A stretch of DNA of 64,000 bases from Mesorhizobium sp. M2D.F.Ca.ET.226.01.1.1 (GCF_004022705.2 NZ_RZOY02000002.1:163758-227757); one strand, 5' to 3'; counted from the stretch's first letter, positions 1 through 12,023 are shown. Notes: generated by a model from the sequence alone, not told the origin. A program made the numbers and translations.

Positions 1-1305
1 GCGCTGCATTATGTCGATCCGCAGCGATTCGGCGATGCCTTCGCCGAATCGATGGCTGGCTCCTATGACGTAAAAATCACGCAGGAAAACGTTTCCGTGG
101 CGCCGCGCGCTACGCAGGACGACCAGGTGCCGGCCTTTGCCGAGGAAATCATCCCCTTCACCGAGGATACCAATATCGCCGAGGCCTATGCTGATTCGGG
201 CTATACCGGCGCTGACGCCACCGGCATGGCGGAGGCGATCAGCAAGCTCTTGAATGCCCCGGCGCTGAAGGCCGGAACGGTGCTGCGCGTCGGCCTCGAA
301 GTGCGCGGCGATATCGCCAAGGTCGTGCGCACCAGCGTCTACGACAAGACAACGCATATCGTGACCATCGCGCTCGACGACCGCGGGCAATATGTGCCGG
401 CGCAGGAGCCGGAGGCCAATCCCGAGCTTTTGACGGCGTTCGATGATTCGCAGCCCGTCGTGGTGCGCGGCAACCTGCCCAATGTCTATGACGGCATCTA
501 CCGCACCGCCTATTCCTACGGCATGTCCAAGGCGATGACGCAGAAGCTGATCAAGCTTCTCGCTTCCGACGTCGATTTCCAGTCGCGGCTTTCACCGGCC
601 GACCGCCTCGAGGTGCTGTTCTCGCAGCCCGACAACGACGACCAGACCTCCGACAATTCCGACCTTTTGTATGTGTCGGCGACCTTCGGCGGCCAGACAC
701 GCAACTTCTACCGCTTCCAGATGCAGGACGGCAGCATCGACTATTTCGACGAAAATGGTTCGAGCGCGAAGCAGTTTCTGTTGCGCAACCCGCTGCCCAA
801 CGGCCGTTTCACTTCGGGCTTCGGCGCGCGCCGCCACCCGATCCTTGGCTATGTGCGCATGCACACCGGCACCGACTGGGCAGCGCCCATCGGCACGCCG
901 ATCATCGCCGCCGGCAATGGCGTGGTCGAGAAGGCCGGCTGGGCCGGCGGCTATGGCAAGCAGATCATCATCCGCCATGCCAATGGCTATGAGACCTCCT
1001 ACAACCATCAAAGCGCCTTCGCCAAAGGCATCGAGCCAGGCGTTCACGTCCGCCAGGGTCAAGTCATCGGCTATCTCGGTCAGACCGGTCTCTCGACCGG
1101 CCCGCATCTTCACTACGAGCTGATCGTCAACGGCACCAAGGTCGATTCGATGCGCGTCCGCCTGCCGGTCGGCAAGGTGCTGAAGGGCGACGATCTCGTC
1201 GCCTTCAAGCGCGAGCGCGAGCGCATCGACGATCTTTTGAAGCAGGAAGACGGCAACTCGCTGAAGGTTGCCAGCGCCAAAACTGATTCGCAGCTTCCGA
1301 ACTAA
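1..1305 (+). CDS. M23 (LytM-type) peptidoglycan metallo-endopeptidase, 5' end outside window
   Basis: Zinc endopeptidase expected to cut peptide cross-links of peptidoglycan in the periplasm during wall growth or cell separation. The reading frame is already open at base 1, so the true start lies upstream; 434 residues are visible. The C-terminal third is a full LytM domain: the first zinc pair is in MHTGTDWAAP (bases about 862-891) and the HxH pair is in GPHLHYEL (about 1099-1122), so all expected ligands are present and the enzyme should be active. The preceding 200 residues resemble the long N-terminal region of rhizobial M23 proteins, which often carries a LysM or OapA-like segment upstream. 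The last 4 bp overlap the convergent MFS gene. The family call is firm; the exact substrate is inferred. Confidence 0.88.
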   Translation, partial: ALHYVDPQRFGDAFAESMAGSYDVKITQENVSVAPRATQDDQVPAFAEEIIPFTEDTNIAEAYADSGYTGADATGMAEAISKLLNAPALKAGTVLRVGLEVRGDIAKVVRTSVYDKTTHIVTIALDDRGQYVPAQEPEANPELLTAFDDSQPVVVRGNLPNVYDGIYRTAYSYGMSKAMTQKLIKLLASDVDFQSRLSPADRLEVLFSQPDNDDQTSDNSDLLYVSATFGGQTRNFYRFQMQDGSIDYFDENGSSAKQFLLRNPLPNGRFTSGFGARRHPILGYVRMHTGTDWAAPIGTPIIAAGNGVVEKAGWAGGYGKQIIIRHANGYETSYNHQSAFAKGIEPGVHVRQGQVIGYLGQTGLSTGPHLHYELIVNGTKVDSMRVRLPVGKVLKGDDLVAFKRERERIDDLLKQEDGNSLKVASAKTDSQLPN

Positions 1306-2855
1306 CCGCGCGAATCGTTTGACTGCCGCGGCCAGGGCGAGGCCTGCCCGGGCACGGTGAACCATGCGATGACTGAAGAAAGCACGCAAAGCAGCGTCGT
1401 GGTCGCCGCGACCGCGGCGAAAGCCGAATCGCTTGCGGCGACCCTGACCGCGTCAACATTGGCCGAAAGACCGGATGCGGGCGGCTCGCCGAAACTGGGT
1501 ATCCCGGCAGCATTGCTGGCCATGCGCGCGTAAACCCAGGCCGCCAGCGAGCCCATCGCCGCCACCGCGATCAGGCCGCCGACGCGCGAGACCGCATTGT
1601 TGATGCCGGAGGCGGCGCCGGTGTCCTTGTCCTCGACGGACGTCATGACCGCGGTCGACAACGGCGACACGACTTGCGCCATGCCTAGCCCCATCAGCCC
1701 CATCAGCGGAAAGGTCCCGGTCCAAAAGCTGTGGATGCCGAAATAGGTGAGCATGGCGAGGCCGGCGAAGGCGATGGCGACGACCATGCTGCCGCTGGCG
1801 ATCGGAAAGCGCGGACCGATCCGGTCCGACCACTGACCGACCGGCCCGGACAAAAGCGCGATCGACGCCGACAGCGGCAGGAAGATGAAGCCGACCTCGG
1901 CCTCGCTCAGCCTCCAGCCGGCGATCAGAAGCATCGGCAGGTAGAACAAATTGGCCGAAAGCGCGAAATAGAGGAAGAATGTCGCCAGATTGGCGCCGGC
2001 AAAGGCGCGGATGCGGAACAGGTTGAGATCGATCATCGGATCGCGCTGCCTGAACTCATAAAAGATAAAGACAAAAAGCAGGACCACGCCGGCGATGATA
2101 GCCGGGCTGGACAGCATCCCACCGCCTTCGGCATTCATTGCCGTCAGCCCGTAGGCGAGCAGGCCGAAAGCCAGCGTCGCCAGCGCGGCACCGCCGAGAT
2201 CGAGGTTGCGTTTTTCGGTCGGCTTGTCGGCCGGCACCTTGGCCAAAAGCAGATAGATCGAGATCAGCCCAAGCGGCAGGTTGATGGCAAAGATCGCGCG
2301 CCAGACCCCATCGCCGAAAGTCGTGAGCACAAAGCCGCCCAGCACCGGCCCTAGCGCCGTGGTCAGCGCCGAAGCGGCGGCCCAGATGCCGATGGCCCGG
2401 CCGCGCTCTTTCTTCGGATAGGCTTTGGCGATGATGGCGAGGCTGCCCGGCACCATGATCGCCGCGCCAATACCCTGTATGGCGCGGAAGGCGATCAATA
2501 TGGCCGGATCGGGCGCGATCGCACAGGCGAGCGAGGCCGTGATGAACAGCGCGATTCCGGTGACGAAGGCGCGTCGCAACCCGAACCGGTCGCCGGCGGC
2601 GCCGCCCGCCAGGATGAGTGCCGACAGCGTCAGCGCATAGGCGTTGGAAATCCACTGCGCTTCCGCAAGGCTGGCGCCGAGATCGACGCGCAGCGCCGGC
2701 ATCGCGATCGCCAGGATCGAACCGTCGATAAAACCGAGCGCCGAGGCAAGGATTGCCGCGACCAGCACGAATTTGCGCCGCGTCTGCGGACAGAAGGTAC
2801 CGTTCGCACGCGCGGGCGAACGCGAATCAGCGCTCGTTTCATTGGCGGATGACAT
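1302..2855 (-). CDS. MFS drug exporter, DHA2 (EmrB/QacA) family
   Basis: Proton-driven multidrug efflux protein of the inner membrane. The 517 residues hold about 14 hydrophobic segments, typical of the DHA2 family rather than the 12 of DHA1. The N-terminal half shows the family pattern DGSILAIAMPAL in helix 1, followed by GAAGDRFGLRRAF in the helix 2-3 loop, and the motif C-like GPVLGGFV in helix 5. A charged cytoplasmic N-terminus of about 30 residues precedes helix 1. No periplasmic adaptor (EmrA-like) or outer-membrane channel gene lies beside it, so it probably acts alone. Its 3' end overlaps the convergent M23 gene by 4 bp. The substrate cannot be read from sequence. Confidence 0.9.
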   Translation of the reverse strand: MSSANETSADSRSPARANGTFCPQTRRKFVLVAAILASALGFIDGSILAIAMPALRVDLGASLAEAQWISNAYALTLSALILAGGAAGDRFGLRRAFVTGIALFITASLACAIAPDPAILIAFRAIQGIGAAIMVPGSLAIIAKAYPKKERGRAIGIWAAASALTTALGPVLGGFVLTTFGDGVWRAIFAINLPLGLISIYLLLAKVPADKPTEKRNLDLGGAALATLAFGLLAYGLTAMNAEGGGMLSSPAIIAGVVLLFVFIFYEFRQRDPMIDLNLFRIRAFAGANLATFFLYFALSANLFYLPMLLIAGWRLSEAEVGFIFLPLSASIALLSGPVGQWSDRIGPRFPIASGSMVVAIAFAGLAMLTYFGIHSFWTGTFPLMGLMGLGMAQVVSPLSTAVMTSVEDKDTGAASGINNAVSRVGGLIAVAAMGSLAAWVYARMASNAAGIPSFGEPPASGLSANVDAVRVAASDSAFAAVAATTTLLCVLSSVIAWFTVPGQASPWPRQSNDSRG

Positions 2856-2934
2856 GAATCCCTGCTTAGCCCTCTGTCATGTGCGCAACAACAAGCCAGA
2901 GCATCGCTGTTCTTGAAACCAGATGACGCCGGAA

Positions 2935-2977
2935 CATGATGCCGAAAAGTGTAAAGCGGTTTTCGAGCGACATCATG
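2935..2977. repeat. Short rhizobial intergenic palindrome
   Basis: Imperfect dyad: outer arms CATGAT and ATCATG enclose inner arms CCGAAAA and TTTTCG. It lies upstream of the MFS gene. I recall near-identical CCGAAAAGTG...CGGTTTTCG units between genes in many Mesorhizobium and related genomes, so it is read as a dispersed palindromic repeat rather than an operator. Function unknown. Confidence 0.5.
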
Positions 2978-3131
2978 CTTCATTTCTTATGACTAGAGAC
3001 GGATACAGATTTCAGATCGAACAGACCTGAGAGCATCCAGCTCTAGCCAGGTGGCGGGGTGGCCACCAATTCTGATGCAAACCGCCAATCGCGTGTTAGG
3101 TTCCCGCATTACTTGTGAAGGGGGGGAAGCC

Positions 3132-3764
3132 ATGAAGCGGCCGCTTGAACCGTCGGCGGAAGGACGCGGGCGCATCGTCGGCGTAACCGACGGCGTCTTC
3201 GCCATCGCGCTGACCTTGATCGTGCTGGAGATCAGGGTGCCGTCGCATGAGGCGGTGCATTCGGAAGGCGAGCTGCTTGCCGCCATCCTCGCGCTGGCGC
3301 CGCGATTCCTGACCTATGCGTTGAGCTTCCTCACACTGACCATCTTCTGGTTCGGCCAGCAGGCGCAGCATGGCCTGATCGCAAAATCCGACCGCAGGCT
3401 CGCGACATTGAACCTGTGCTTTCTCGCCTTCATCGCGCTGCTGCCCTTCTCCACCGACCTTCTTGCCGATTTCCTGGAATTCAGGATCGCGGTGCTGGTC
3501 TACTGGCTGAATCTGCTGATGCTGGGCGCCACCCTGTTTTCAAGCTGGTGGTATGCCGACAGGAACGGCATGATCGCCGAGGACGTGGACGCCGAAACGC
3601 GGCGCTCCGTCTACACTCGCATCGTCAAGGCGCAGGCGCTGTGGGCGCTCGGCGCGGCACTTTGCCTGATCACGCCGCTGCTCGGCATCGGCTTCATCCT
3701 GCTGGTGCAGCTAATCTATGCCGCCGCGCCGCGCGGCTCACTGCTGCGTAAACTCATCGGTTGA
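3132..3764 (+). CDS. TMEM175-family (DUF1211) potassium channel-like membrane protein
   Basis: Small membrane protein of the TMEM175/DUF1211 family, whose characterised bacterial members are potassium-selective channels. The signature lies at residues about 10-33, where VTDGVFAIALTLIVLEI matches the family pattern FSDGVFAIAxTLLVLxI except that F-S is replaced by V-T. Further hydrophobic segments follow to residue 205, consistent with six helices and the usual length of about 200 residues. The ATG at 3132 is preferred because a GGGGGGAAG ribosome-binding site precedes it and the conserved helix starts 20 residues later. The 3' end overlaps the convergent L,D-transpeptidase gene by 27 bp. Family call firm; channel activity is inferred. 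Confidence 0.82.
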   Translation: MKRPLEPSAEGRGRIVGVTDGVFAIALTLIVLEIRVPSHEAVHSEGELLAAILALAPRFLTYALSFLTLTIFWFGQQAQHGLIAKSDRRLATLNLCFLAFIALLPFSTDLLADFLEFRIAVLVYWLNLLMLGATLFSSWWYADRNGMIAEDVDAETRRSVYTRIVKAQALWALGAALCLITPLLGIGFILLVQLIYAAAPRGSLLRKLIG

Positions 3765-5282
3765 GGTCCCGCCGATCTCCGCGATTGTTGGTCCGCCGAC
3801 GAACTCCACCGTGACGCCCGGCGACACCAGCTTGGCGAGTTCGCGCGCATCCCAATTCGTCAGGCGCACGCAGCCATGGCTCTCGGTCTTACCGATCTTG
3901 GAGGGATCCGGCGTGCCGTGGATGCCGTAGGTCGGCTTGTCCAGCGCGATCCACACCGAGCCGACCGGACCGTTCGGCCCCGGCGGGACGGTCAGGATCT
4001 TGTCGTTCTGACCCTGCTTGAAATTGATGTTCGGGTTGTAGGTATAGTTCGGGTCGAGCGCGATGCGCGAGACGGCATGAATGCCGGTCGGCGATGGCGT
4101 ATCGGCCGAGCCGATCGTGGTCGGATAGGCCGCGACCAGCTTGCCGCCGGCGTCATAGGCGTAGACTTCCTTCTTGGTCTTGTCGGCGACAATGCGCGCC
4201 ACCGGTGTCGACACCAGCTTGCCGAAATTGGCGACCTTGATCATCGTGCCGGGGCGGTTGAAGTCCACGCCCTTGTTGATCGACTTCAGATAGGTCTCAT
4301 CCATGTGGAAGCGTTCGGCCAACGCCTCAGTGACAGAGGTGTAGCACATGCAGTCGAGCTTGGCCTTCTGGCTGTAGTCCTCCGGGATCGACGCGACATA
4401 GTGGCCGGCCACATCTTCCGGCGTGATCGTGTAGGAGGCGAAGGCGTCGCCACCGGACTGGGCAAGCGCCGACTGGATGCCGACGGCATCGGTCGATTTC
4501 AGATTGGTGCCGTTGATTTCGTTGTAGGCGGCCAGCGCCTTGTCGACATTCGAGCCGAAGCGCCCGTCGATCACGCCCGGCGAAGCGCCGCCGCGGTCGA
4601 GCAGCACCTGCAGTGCCGCAACGTCCTGGCGTACCCCGAGCGACAGCGATGGATCGACGGTCGCCTTGCCGCCCGTGTTCGGCGGCAACGACGCCTGGGC
4701 ATCAGGATTGGTCTGCAACACTTCGCCCTGACCCGGCTGTCCCGGATCGATCGACGCCTCGTTCAGCGGTTGGCGCTTGATCGTATTCGGCGCCGCCGGG
4801 TAGGTGCTCGCGGAGCCTTCGTCATTATTGGGTGGCGCCGGCGGATAGGCATCGACGGAATTGTCGTCGCTGTTCGGGTCATATTCGTCGACCGGCGGCG
4901 GGATGACCCGGCCATTCTCCTCCAGCTGCCGCCGGCGGAAGCGCGCCATGTCCTCGGGATTGTCGAGATAATAGCGGTCGTTGTCATCGGCCGGCGCGCG
5001 GCCGAGTTCCTGCATGCGCATCTGCCGGCGCAGCGCGCGGCGGTCGAGCCTGCTCCCCGGCGGCTGGATGGCGATCACCTTGCCGGTATCGGCATCGACC
5101 AGCACCCGGTTGCCCCTGGCGTCGTAGTAGATGTCGATATTGCCTTCCTGCGCCAGCATCAGCGCGCCGCGCTGGGCCGGCCGTGTCGCCTGCGGCGCAC
5201 CATCCACGCTCGGCGTTGCGAACGCACTGGAAGACACCAGCCCGGCCGCGAGTGCCGAAAGGGTAAAAATCAAGCGCAGCAT
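3738..5282 (-). CDS. L,D-transpeptidase (YkuD domain) with peptidoglycan-binding domain
   Basis: Periplasmic enzyme that makes 3-3 peptide cross-links or attaches proteins to peptidoglycan; Hyphomicrobiales have many paralogues. The 514-residue protein starts with a signal peptide (about 1-24, ending SSAFA). A long Pro/Asn/Asp-rich linker follows, then a peptidoglycan-binding fold at about 215-265 (ALQVLLDRGGASPGVIDGRF) and the YkuD domain at about 355-495. The catalytic motif HGTPDPSKIGKTESHGCVRL is complete, with the nucleophile at about Cys471. The order (linker, PG-binding, YkuD) and size fit the large rhizobial subclass. It stands alone, with a non-coding leader upstream. Active enzyme very likely; its precise role among paralogues is unknown. 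Confidence 0.9.
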   Translation of the reverse strand: MLRLIFTLSALAAGLVSSSAFATPSVDGAPQATRPAQRGALMLAQEGNIDIYYDARGNRVLVDADTGKVIAIQPPGSRLDRRALRRQMRMQELGRAPADDNDRYYLDNPEDMARFRRRQLEENGRVIPPPVDEYDPNSDDNSVDAYPPAPPNNDEGSASTYPAAPNTIKRQPLNEASIDPGQPGQGEVLQTNPDAQASLPPNTGGKATVDPSLSLGVRQDVAALQVLLDRGGASPGVIDGRFGSNVDKALAAYNEINGTNLKSTDAVGIQSALAQSGGDAFASYTITPEDVAGHYVASIPEDYSQKAKLDCMCYTSVTEALAERFHMDETYLKSINKGVDFNRPGTMIKVANFGKLVSTPVARIVADKTKKEVYAYDAGGKLVAAYPTTIGSADTPSPTGIHAVSRIALDPNYTYNPNINFKQGQNDKILTVPPGPNGPVGSVWIALDKPTYGIHGTPDPSKIGKTESHGCVRLTNWDARELAKLVSPGVTVEFVGGPTIAEIGGTSTDEFTQQ

Positions 5283-5422
5283 GGCGGTCGAGCTCTCCGG
5301 TCCACTGGACCCCTGCGGGCGAACCCTTCGCCAGCAAACCAGTTACCAAAATTAAGGTTCCAATATGAACCGGGCATGAAGATGGCGGATTTCCGGCGTT
5401 TCACGACGCCTCCGAATGAATG

Positions 5423-5782
5423 TCAGCGCAGCCCTAACTCGCCGCGCACCAGTTTCGTCAGCTTCAGCACCACCAGGCGATGGCTCTCGCGCAGATAGTC
5501 CTTGAGCGCCGCATCATGCATGCTTTGGCTTGTCTGACGCTGGATCCATTTCATGCCGCGCGAGGCGAGATAGGGCGCAGGCCGGCAGCCCGGCTGATCC
5601 TTCAGCACGTCATAGGCCATCTCTGAGCATTTGAAGGTGACGAACAGCTGGCCGCCGTCGTTCCAGCCGCCGATGGCAAACACCTTGCCGCCGACCTTCC
5701 AGACATGGGCGCCGCCCCACTGCACCACATGCGTCGTCGCGGGCAGCGAGGCGCAGAAGCCATTATAGTCGTCGAGCGTCAA
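5423..5782 (-). CDS. MmcQ/YjbR family protein
   Basis: Small 119-residue protein of the MmcQ/YjbR family, a compact fold often annotated as DNA-binding on structural grounds only. Visible family features are the N-terminal FCASLPATTHVVQWGG, the VWKVGGKVFAIGGW strand pair, the LFVTFKC strand and C-terminal LKDYLRESHRLVVLKL. Length is typical. It lies between the L,D-transpeptidase and clpB on the same strand but is separated from clpB by a terminator, so it is probably transcribed alone or with the transpeptidase. No reaction is established for the family. Confidence 0.82.
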   Translation of the reverse strand: MTLDDYNGFCASLPATTHVVQWGGAHVWKVGGKVFAIGGWNDGGQLFVTFKCSEMAYDVLKDQPGCRPAPYLASRGMKWIQRQTSQSMHDAALKDYLRESHRLVVLKLTKLVRGELGLR

Positions 5783-5834
5783 CGAGGCCCTCCCCAGCCG
5801 TTCCGAATCGGCAGTTGATTATGCGCGCTCGCCG

Positions 5835-5874
5835 TAAATAACAAAGCGCGCCGCACCGGTCCGGTGCGACGCGC
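5835..5874 (-). terminator. Rho-independent terminator of clpB
   Basis: Read on the minus strand, arms GCGCGTCGCAC and GTGCGGCGCGC enclose a 7-nt loop (one mismatch in the stem), followed directly by TTTGTTATTT. It starts about 25 bp after the clpB stop codon. The GC-rich stem plus T-run is a textbook terminator. Confidence 0.85.
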
Positions 5875-5898
5875 CTGTGTTCATTCGTCTGCCCGAGA

Positions 5899-8505
<2,607 letters not shown>

Positions 8506-8596
8506 ATCTGTCTCCTTCCATCACCGGCCCGCTTTGCGGCACCGGATCAGACTGCGGTGACGGACCCGCCCATAAGAGCCGAGCCCAGTTCAGCCG

Positions 8597-8627
8597 AGAT
8601 ATGGTGTATGGGCCACGGTCCCTCAAG
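8597..8627 (-). promoter_or_regulatory. Putative RpoH (sigma-32) promoter of clpB
   Basis: On the minus strand a -35-like CTTGAGG is followed after 14 nt by CACCATATCT, matching the heat-shock pattern CTTGAAA-N13-15-CCCCATnT. The -10 region sits about 90 bp before the clpB start. Placement in front of a classical heat-shock gene supports the reading; the match itself is by eye. Confidence 0.6.
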
Positions 8628-8672
8628 ACGCCTTGATGTCGATCAAAGCAGAATATTCCAAGTACGCACGAA

Positions 8673-8701
8673 CGAAAACGGCGGAGAAAGATCCCCGCCG
8701 T
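8673..8701 (-). terminator. Rho-independent terminator of the DUF4167 gene
   Basis: On the minus strand, ACGGCGG and CCGCCGT pair around a 10-nt loop and are followed by TTTTCGTT. It lies about 27 bp after the stop of the DUF4167 gene and upstream of the clpB promoter, so it insulates the two units. Confidence 0.7.
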
Positions 8702-8727
8702 CTGCAATGCCTGAAATGGCGTTTCGG

Positions 8728-9768
8728 TCAGTTGTTCGCGTCGGCGGTCACGGGCTCGCCAGAAGCTTCGCCGGCGACCGGCGCCGGCTCGCTGGCGACA
8801 GGCTCGCTGGCGACAGACTCGCTCGTCGGCCTCGCCTCTTCGGCGGGCTTGGCGCCGGGCTCATCGCCATTGTTCACCGCGTTATGTGCTTCGCCTGAAT
8901 TTTCGGGGCTTGCGCTCTGCGGCTGGTCACCCTGCTCGCCATTGCCGGCCTGGTCGGCATAGTTGCCGCGCGGGCGGCGCGGACGCCGCGGCCGGCGACC
9001 GCCGCCATTGTCCATGGCGGCCTCGTTGAGCTCGGCCTGCGCGGCGAGCGCTGCCGGCGAAAAACTGTCGAACTGCGGCGCCTGCCCGGCCTGGGTCCCG
9101 GCCTCGCCAGAGGCCTCGGGCTGCGCCTGCGTCTCATTGCGGCGGTTCTGGTCGAACTGCTGGCCGCCATGCTCGCCGCGCGGGCCGTTTTCGCCACGCT
9201 GACTGTTCTGGCCATACTGGCCGTAGCCGCCATTGCGGCGGTCGCGATGCCGGTCGCGGCCATTGTTGTCGCGCTGATTATTGTCGCGGCGGTTGTTGTT
9301 GTCGCGGCCGTTTTCCTGGTTGTAGGCGAGTTCGGCCGGCGTGCCTTCGATCACCGGCTGCGGCCCGGAGCCGTTCGCCGCGGCCTGCGAGTCGCCGGCG
9401 TTTGCGTTGCCGGCATTATCGAACTCGTCGCGATCCTCATCGAGATCATCGTCGAAGTCGTCGCGGTTCTGCTGGGTGTTCTGGATCGGCATCTGCGCCT
9501 GCGCGGCGGCAATGATGCGATTGTAATGTTCGGCGTGCTGCAGATAGTTCTCCGCCATCACCCTGTCGCCGGAGCTTTGCGCGTCACGGGCGAGCGTGGC
9601 GTATTTTTCGGCGATCTGCTGAGCCGATCCGCGGATCTTCACGTCCGGGCCGTTGCTCTCGTAAGTACGGGTCAGGGGGTTCGGCCCCTTGCGGTTGTTG
9701 TTGTTGCCACCGCCGCCGCCATTGTTGTTGCGACCGCGCATGCGCCTGTTCTGCTGTTGTGGCCTCAT
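8728..9768 (-). CDS. DUF4167 domain-containing protein, Asn-rich, nucleic-acid-binding-like
   Basis: A Hyphomicrobiales-specific family of unknown function. The N-terminal 95 residues form the conserved DUF4167 domain: MRPQQQNRRMRGRN, then Asn/Gly runs, then KGPNPLTRTYESNGPDVKIR and an amphipathic AQQIAEKYATLARDA helix. The remaining 250 residues are low complexity, rich in Asn, Arg, Gln, Gly and Glu, with RRPRRPRRPRG near residue 260, so the protein is probably largely disordered and may bind RNA or DNA. The ATG at 9768 was chosen because homologues start MRPQQQ; an in-frame ATG 39 bases upstream is an alternative. It sits between prmC and clpB, an order I recall from other Rhizobiales. No reaction can be assigned. 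Confidence 0.85.
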   Translation of the reverse strand: MRPQQQNRRMRGRNNNGGGGGNNNNRKGPNPLTRTYESNGPDVKIRGSAQQIAEKYATLARDAQSSGDRVMAENYLQHAEHYNRIIAAAQAQMPIQNTQQNRDDFDDDLDEDRDEFDNAGNANAGDSQAAANGSGPQPVIEGTPAELAYNQENGRDNNNRRDNNQRDNNGRDRHRDRRNGGYGQYGQNSQRGENGPRGEHGGQQFDQNRRNETQAQPEASGEAGTQAGQAPQFDSFSPAALAAQAELNEAAMDNGGGRRPRRPRRPRGNYADQAGNGEQGDQPQSASPENSGEAHNAVNNGDEPGAKPAEEARPTSESVASEPVASEPAPVAGEASGEPVTADANN

Positions 9769-10072
9769 TAGACTCTCTTCATAGTGAATTTTCGAAAAAC
9801 TCTTCACGAACGGAGGCGCTCATGCAGCCAGCCGTTTCGTTTCTTCACCGGCGTTCGCCCGCATCAATTGCGTTGGCGCCACGTGCCATCCTGTTCCGGT
9901 TACATCACTTGCCGGACGATTCCCGCACGAAGCTTGGGCGTCGTTTGCGCAAGAAGGCAGCTATTTCCAAGGAAAACCGAATCGCTGGGAGCACTGCCTG
10001 CTTCGTCTCATCCGGTTGAGCCGGACCCTAACTGCATTCCCTGGTATTGCCAAGCGGTTTTTTCGCACTGCA
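9769..10072. other. 304-bp intergenic region between prmC and the DUF4167 gene
   Basis: No convincing gene. On the plus strand an ATG at 9822 preceded by GGAGG opens 65 codons (MQPAVSFLHRRSPAS onward), but the product has no recognisable family. The region probably holds the promoter and leader of the minus-strand DUF4167 gene. I see no strong dyad or terminator after prmC. Confidence 0.4.
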
Positions 10073-10951
10073 TCAGGGCTTTCGCCGCTCGAACACCAGA
10101 ACTCTATCATTGCCGCCGAGGTCGCGATGTGTCCCGGCTAACACATAGCCGGCTGCCGCGAATATCCCGCTGACCTCGTTTTTCTGCGTGTGGCCGATCT
10201 CGACCGCTACTCTGCCTTGCGTTTCCAGAAATCCTGCCGCCTCTGCGGCTATGACCCTGTAGGGGTCCAAACCATTCGCACCGCCATCAAGGGCTTGGTG
10301 CGGGTCGAAATCGCGGACTTCGTCCTGCAGATTTCCAATCTCTCCACTGGGTATATAGGGAGGGTTCGAGGCAATTACATGGTAGGACCCCGAAACTTTT
10401 TCAAACCAGTTGGAATGCAAGGCCTTGAAACGCCCGCTAAGCCCCAGATTCCGGGCGTTTCCGGCCGCCGTCGCCAGCGCGTCGAGCGAAATGTCGACGC
10501 CTGTCGCGGTGGCCGTCGGGACGGCGCTGAGCAAAGCGAGCGCAATGGCGCCGGTGCCGGTGCCGAGATCGAGAATGCGGCATTCGCCCAGCCTTTCGGC
10601 GGTTGTCCTGGCAAAGGGCAGGACGGCGTCGACCAGCGTCTCGGTATCCGGGCGGGGCTCCAGCGTCTCGGGCGAGAGCGACAGGCGCAGGCCGTAAAAT
10701 TCGCGGTAGCCGAGGATGCGATGCACCGGCTCGCCTGCGACGCGACGCCTCAGGGCCGTTTCGATCGCCGAAAGCGCCGCGGAATCCACCTGTTGCCCCG
10801 GTTCGGCAATGGCCTGGGTGCGGGTCGTGCCGGAGAAATGTTCGACGATCAGCCGCGAATCGAGCGCGGGATCGGCAATGCCGGCGGCGGCCAGACGCTC
10901 GCGCGCTGCCCTGAGCAGCGGCCCGAGCGCGGCGGGCAGTTGATCAGCCAT
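10073..10951 (-). CDS. prmC: Release factor glutamine N5-methyltransferase PrmC
   Basis: Methylates the glutamine of the GGQ motif in peptide release factors, using S-adenosylmethionine, which speeds peptide release at stop codons. The 292-residue protein has the N-terminal helical substrate-recognition part (1-90), the SAM motif [16 protein letters not shown] (about 126-141) and the catalytic [10 protein letters not shown] motif near residue 195. The gene starts inside the end of prfA (8-bp overlap), so enzyme and substrate are translationally coupled. Length and motifs are normal. Confidence 0.96.
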   Translation of the reverse strand: MADQLPAALGPLLRAARERLAAAGIADPALDSRLIVEHFSGTTRTQAIAEPGQQVDSAALSAIETALRRRVAGEPVHRILGYREFYGLRLSLSPETLEPRPDTETLVDAVLPFARTTAERLGECRILDLGTGTGAIALALLSAVPTATATGVDISLDALATAAGNARNLGLSGRFKALHSNWFEKVSGSYHVIASNPPYIPSGEIGNLQDEVRDFDPHQALDGGANGLDPYRVIAAEAAGFLETQGRVAVEIGHTQKNEVSGIFAAAGYVLAGTHRDLGGNDRVLVFERRKP

Positions 10952-12023
10952 CGAGGCTCATATCGGCAAGCAGCTTCGACTGATGGTCGGCGATCAGGGC
11001 GTCGATCACCTCGTCGAGTTCGCCCATCATCACCCGGTCGAGCTTGTAGAGCGTAAGGTTGATGCGGTGGTCGGTGACGCGCCCTTGCGGGAAATTGTAG
11101 GTCCGGATGCGCTCCGATCGGTCGCCCGAGCCGACCTGCGATTTGCGCGATTCCGAGCGTTCTTCGTCCGCCCGGCTGCGCTCGAGGTCATAGAGCCGGG
11201 CGCGCAGGATCTGCATGGCCTTTGCCCGGTTCTGGTGCTGCGACTTCTCCGCCTGGACCACCATGATGCCGGTCGGCAAGTGCGTGATGCGGACCGCCGA
11301 ATCGGTGGTGTTGACGTGCTGGCCCCCGGAACCCGAGGCGCGCATCGTGTCGATGCGGATGTCTTCGGCGCGGATTTCGATGTCGACCTCTTCGGCTTCC
11401 GGCAAAACGGCAACCGTGGCGGCCGACGTGTGGATACGTCCGCTGGCTTCGGTCGCCGGCACGCGCTGCACACGATGCACGCCGGACTCGAATTTCAGAT
11501 GGGCAAAGACACCCCTGCCTGACACCGTGGCGATGATTTCCTTGTAGCCGCCTGCGTCGCCATCGCTGGCCGACACCGTTTCGAACCGCCAGCCGCGTTC
11601 GGCGGCATAGCGCTCATACATGCGGAAAAGGTCGCCAGCGAACAATGCCGCCTCGTCGCCGCCGGTGCCGGCACGGATTTCGAGGATGGCGTTCCTCTCG
11701 TCGGCCGCGTCCTTGGGCAGAAGCAGTATCTGGATGTCCTTCTGCAGCCCCTCGATGCGCTCCTCGACCGCCGGCAGGTCCGCCTCGGCCAGCGCCCGCA
11801 TATCGGCGTCGGTCGCCTTGTCGGCGAGCATCGCCTCGAGGTCCGCCTGCTCCTGCTCGGCGGCCCGCAGCGCCCGGATTTTGCCCACCATCTCCTGGAT
11901 GTCGGCATATTCCGAGGCCATTTTCACATAGGCATCAGCGGCGGGTCCGGCCGCCATCTGCGCTTCGAGCATGTCGAAACGCTTGACGACTTGATCCATG
12001 CGGTCGCGGGGCAGGTTGATCAT
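10944..12023 (-). CDS. prfA: Peptide chain release factor 1
   Basis: Recognises UAA and UAG stop codons in the ribosomal A site and triggers peptide release. At 359 residues it has the normal size. The catalytic GSGGQHVN loop is complete (GGQ at 233-235) and the alpha-helical N-domain precedes it. The stop-codon recognition loop lies before it, in the segment [17 protein letters not shown] (184-200). The initiator used here has an in-frame ATG eight codons downstream (MDQVVKRF) that could also serve. It overlaps prmC by 8 bp and follows ptsP after 9 bp, so all three are probably one transcript. Confidence 0.97.
   Translation of the reverse strand: MINLPRDRMDQVVKRFDMLEAQMAAGPAADAYVKMASEYADIQEMVGKIRALRAAEQEQADLEAMLADKATDADMRALAEADLPAVEERIEGLQKDIQILLLPKDAADERNAILEIRAGTGGDEAALFAGDLFRMYERYAAERGWRFETVSASDGDAGGYKEIIATVSGRGVFAHLKFESGVHRVQRVPATEASGRIHTSAATVAVLPEAEEVDIEIRAEDIRIDTMRASGSGGQHVNTTDSAVRITHLPTGIMVVQAEKSQHQNRAKAMQILRARLYDLERSRADEERSESRKSQVGSGDRSERIRTYNFPQGRVTDHRINLTLYKLDRVMMGELDEVIDALIADHQSKLLADMSLDG

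Noticed and set aside
3876..5498. 540-codon plus-strand frame across the L,D-transpeptidase gene
   Set aside because: Arg/Gly/Asp-rich composition with no family features; it is the antisense shadow of a well-supported gene.
9822..10019. 65-codon plus-strand frame with a GGAGG site upstream of the DUF4167 gene
   Set aside because: Good ribosome-binding site but no recognisable protein features; conservation data would be needed.
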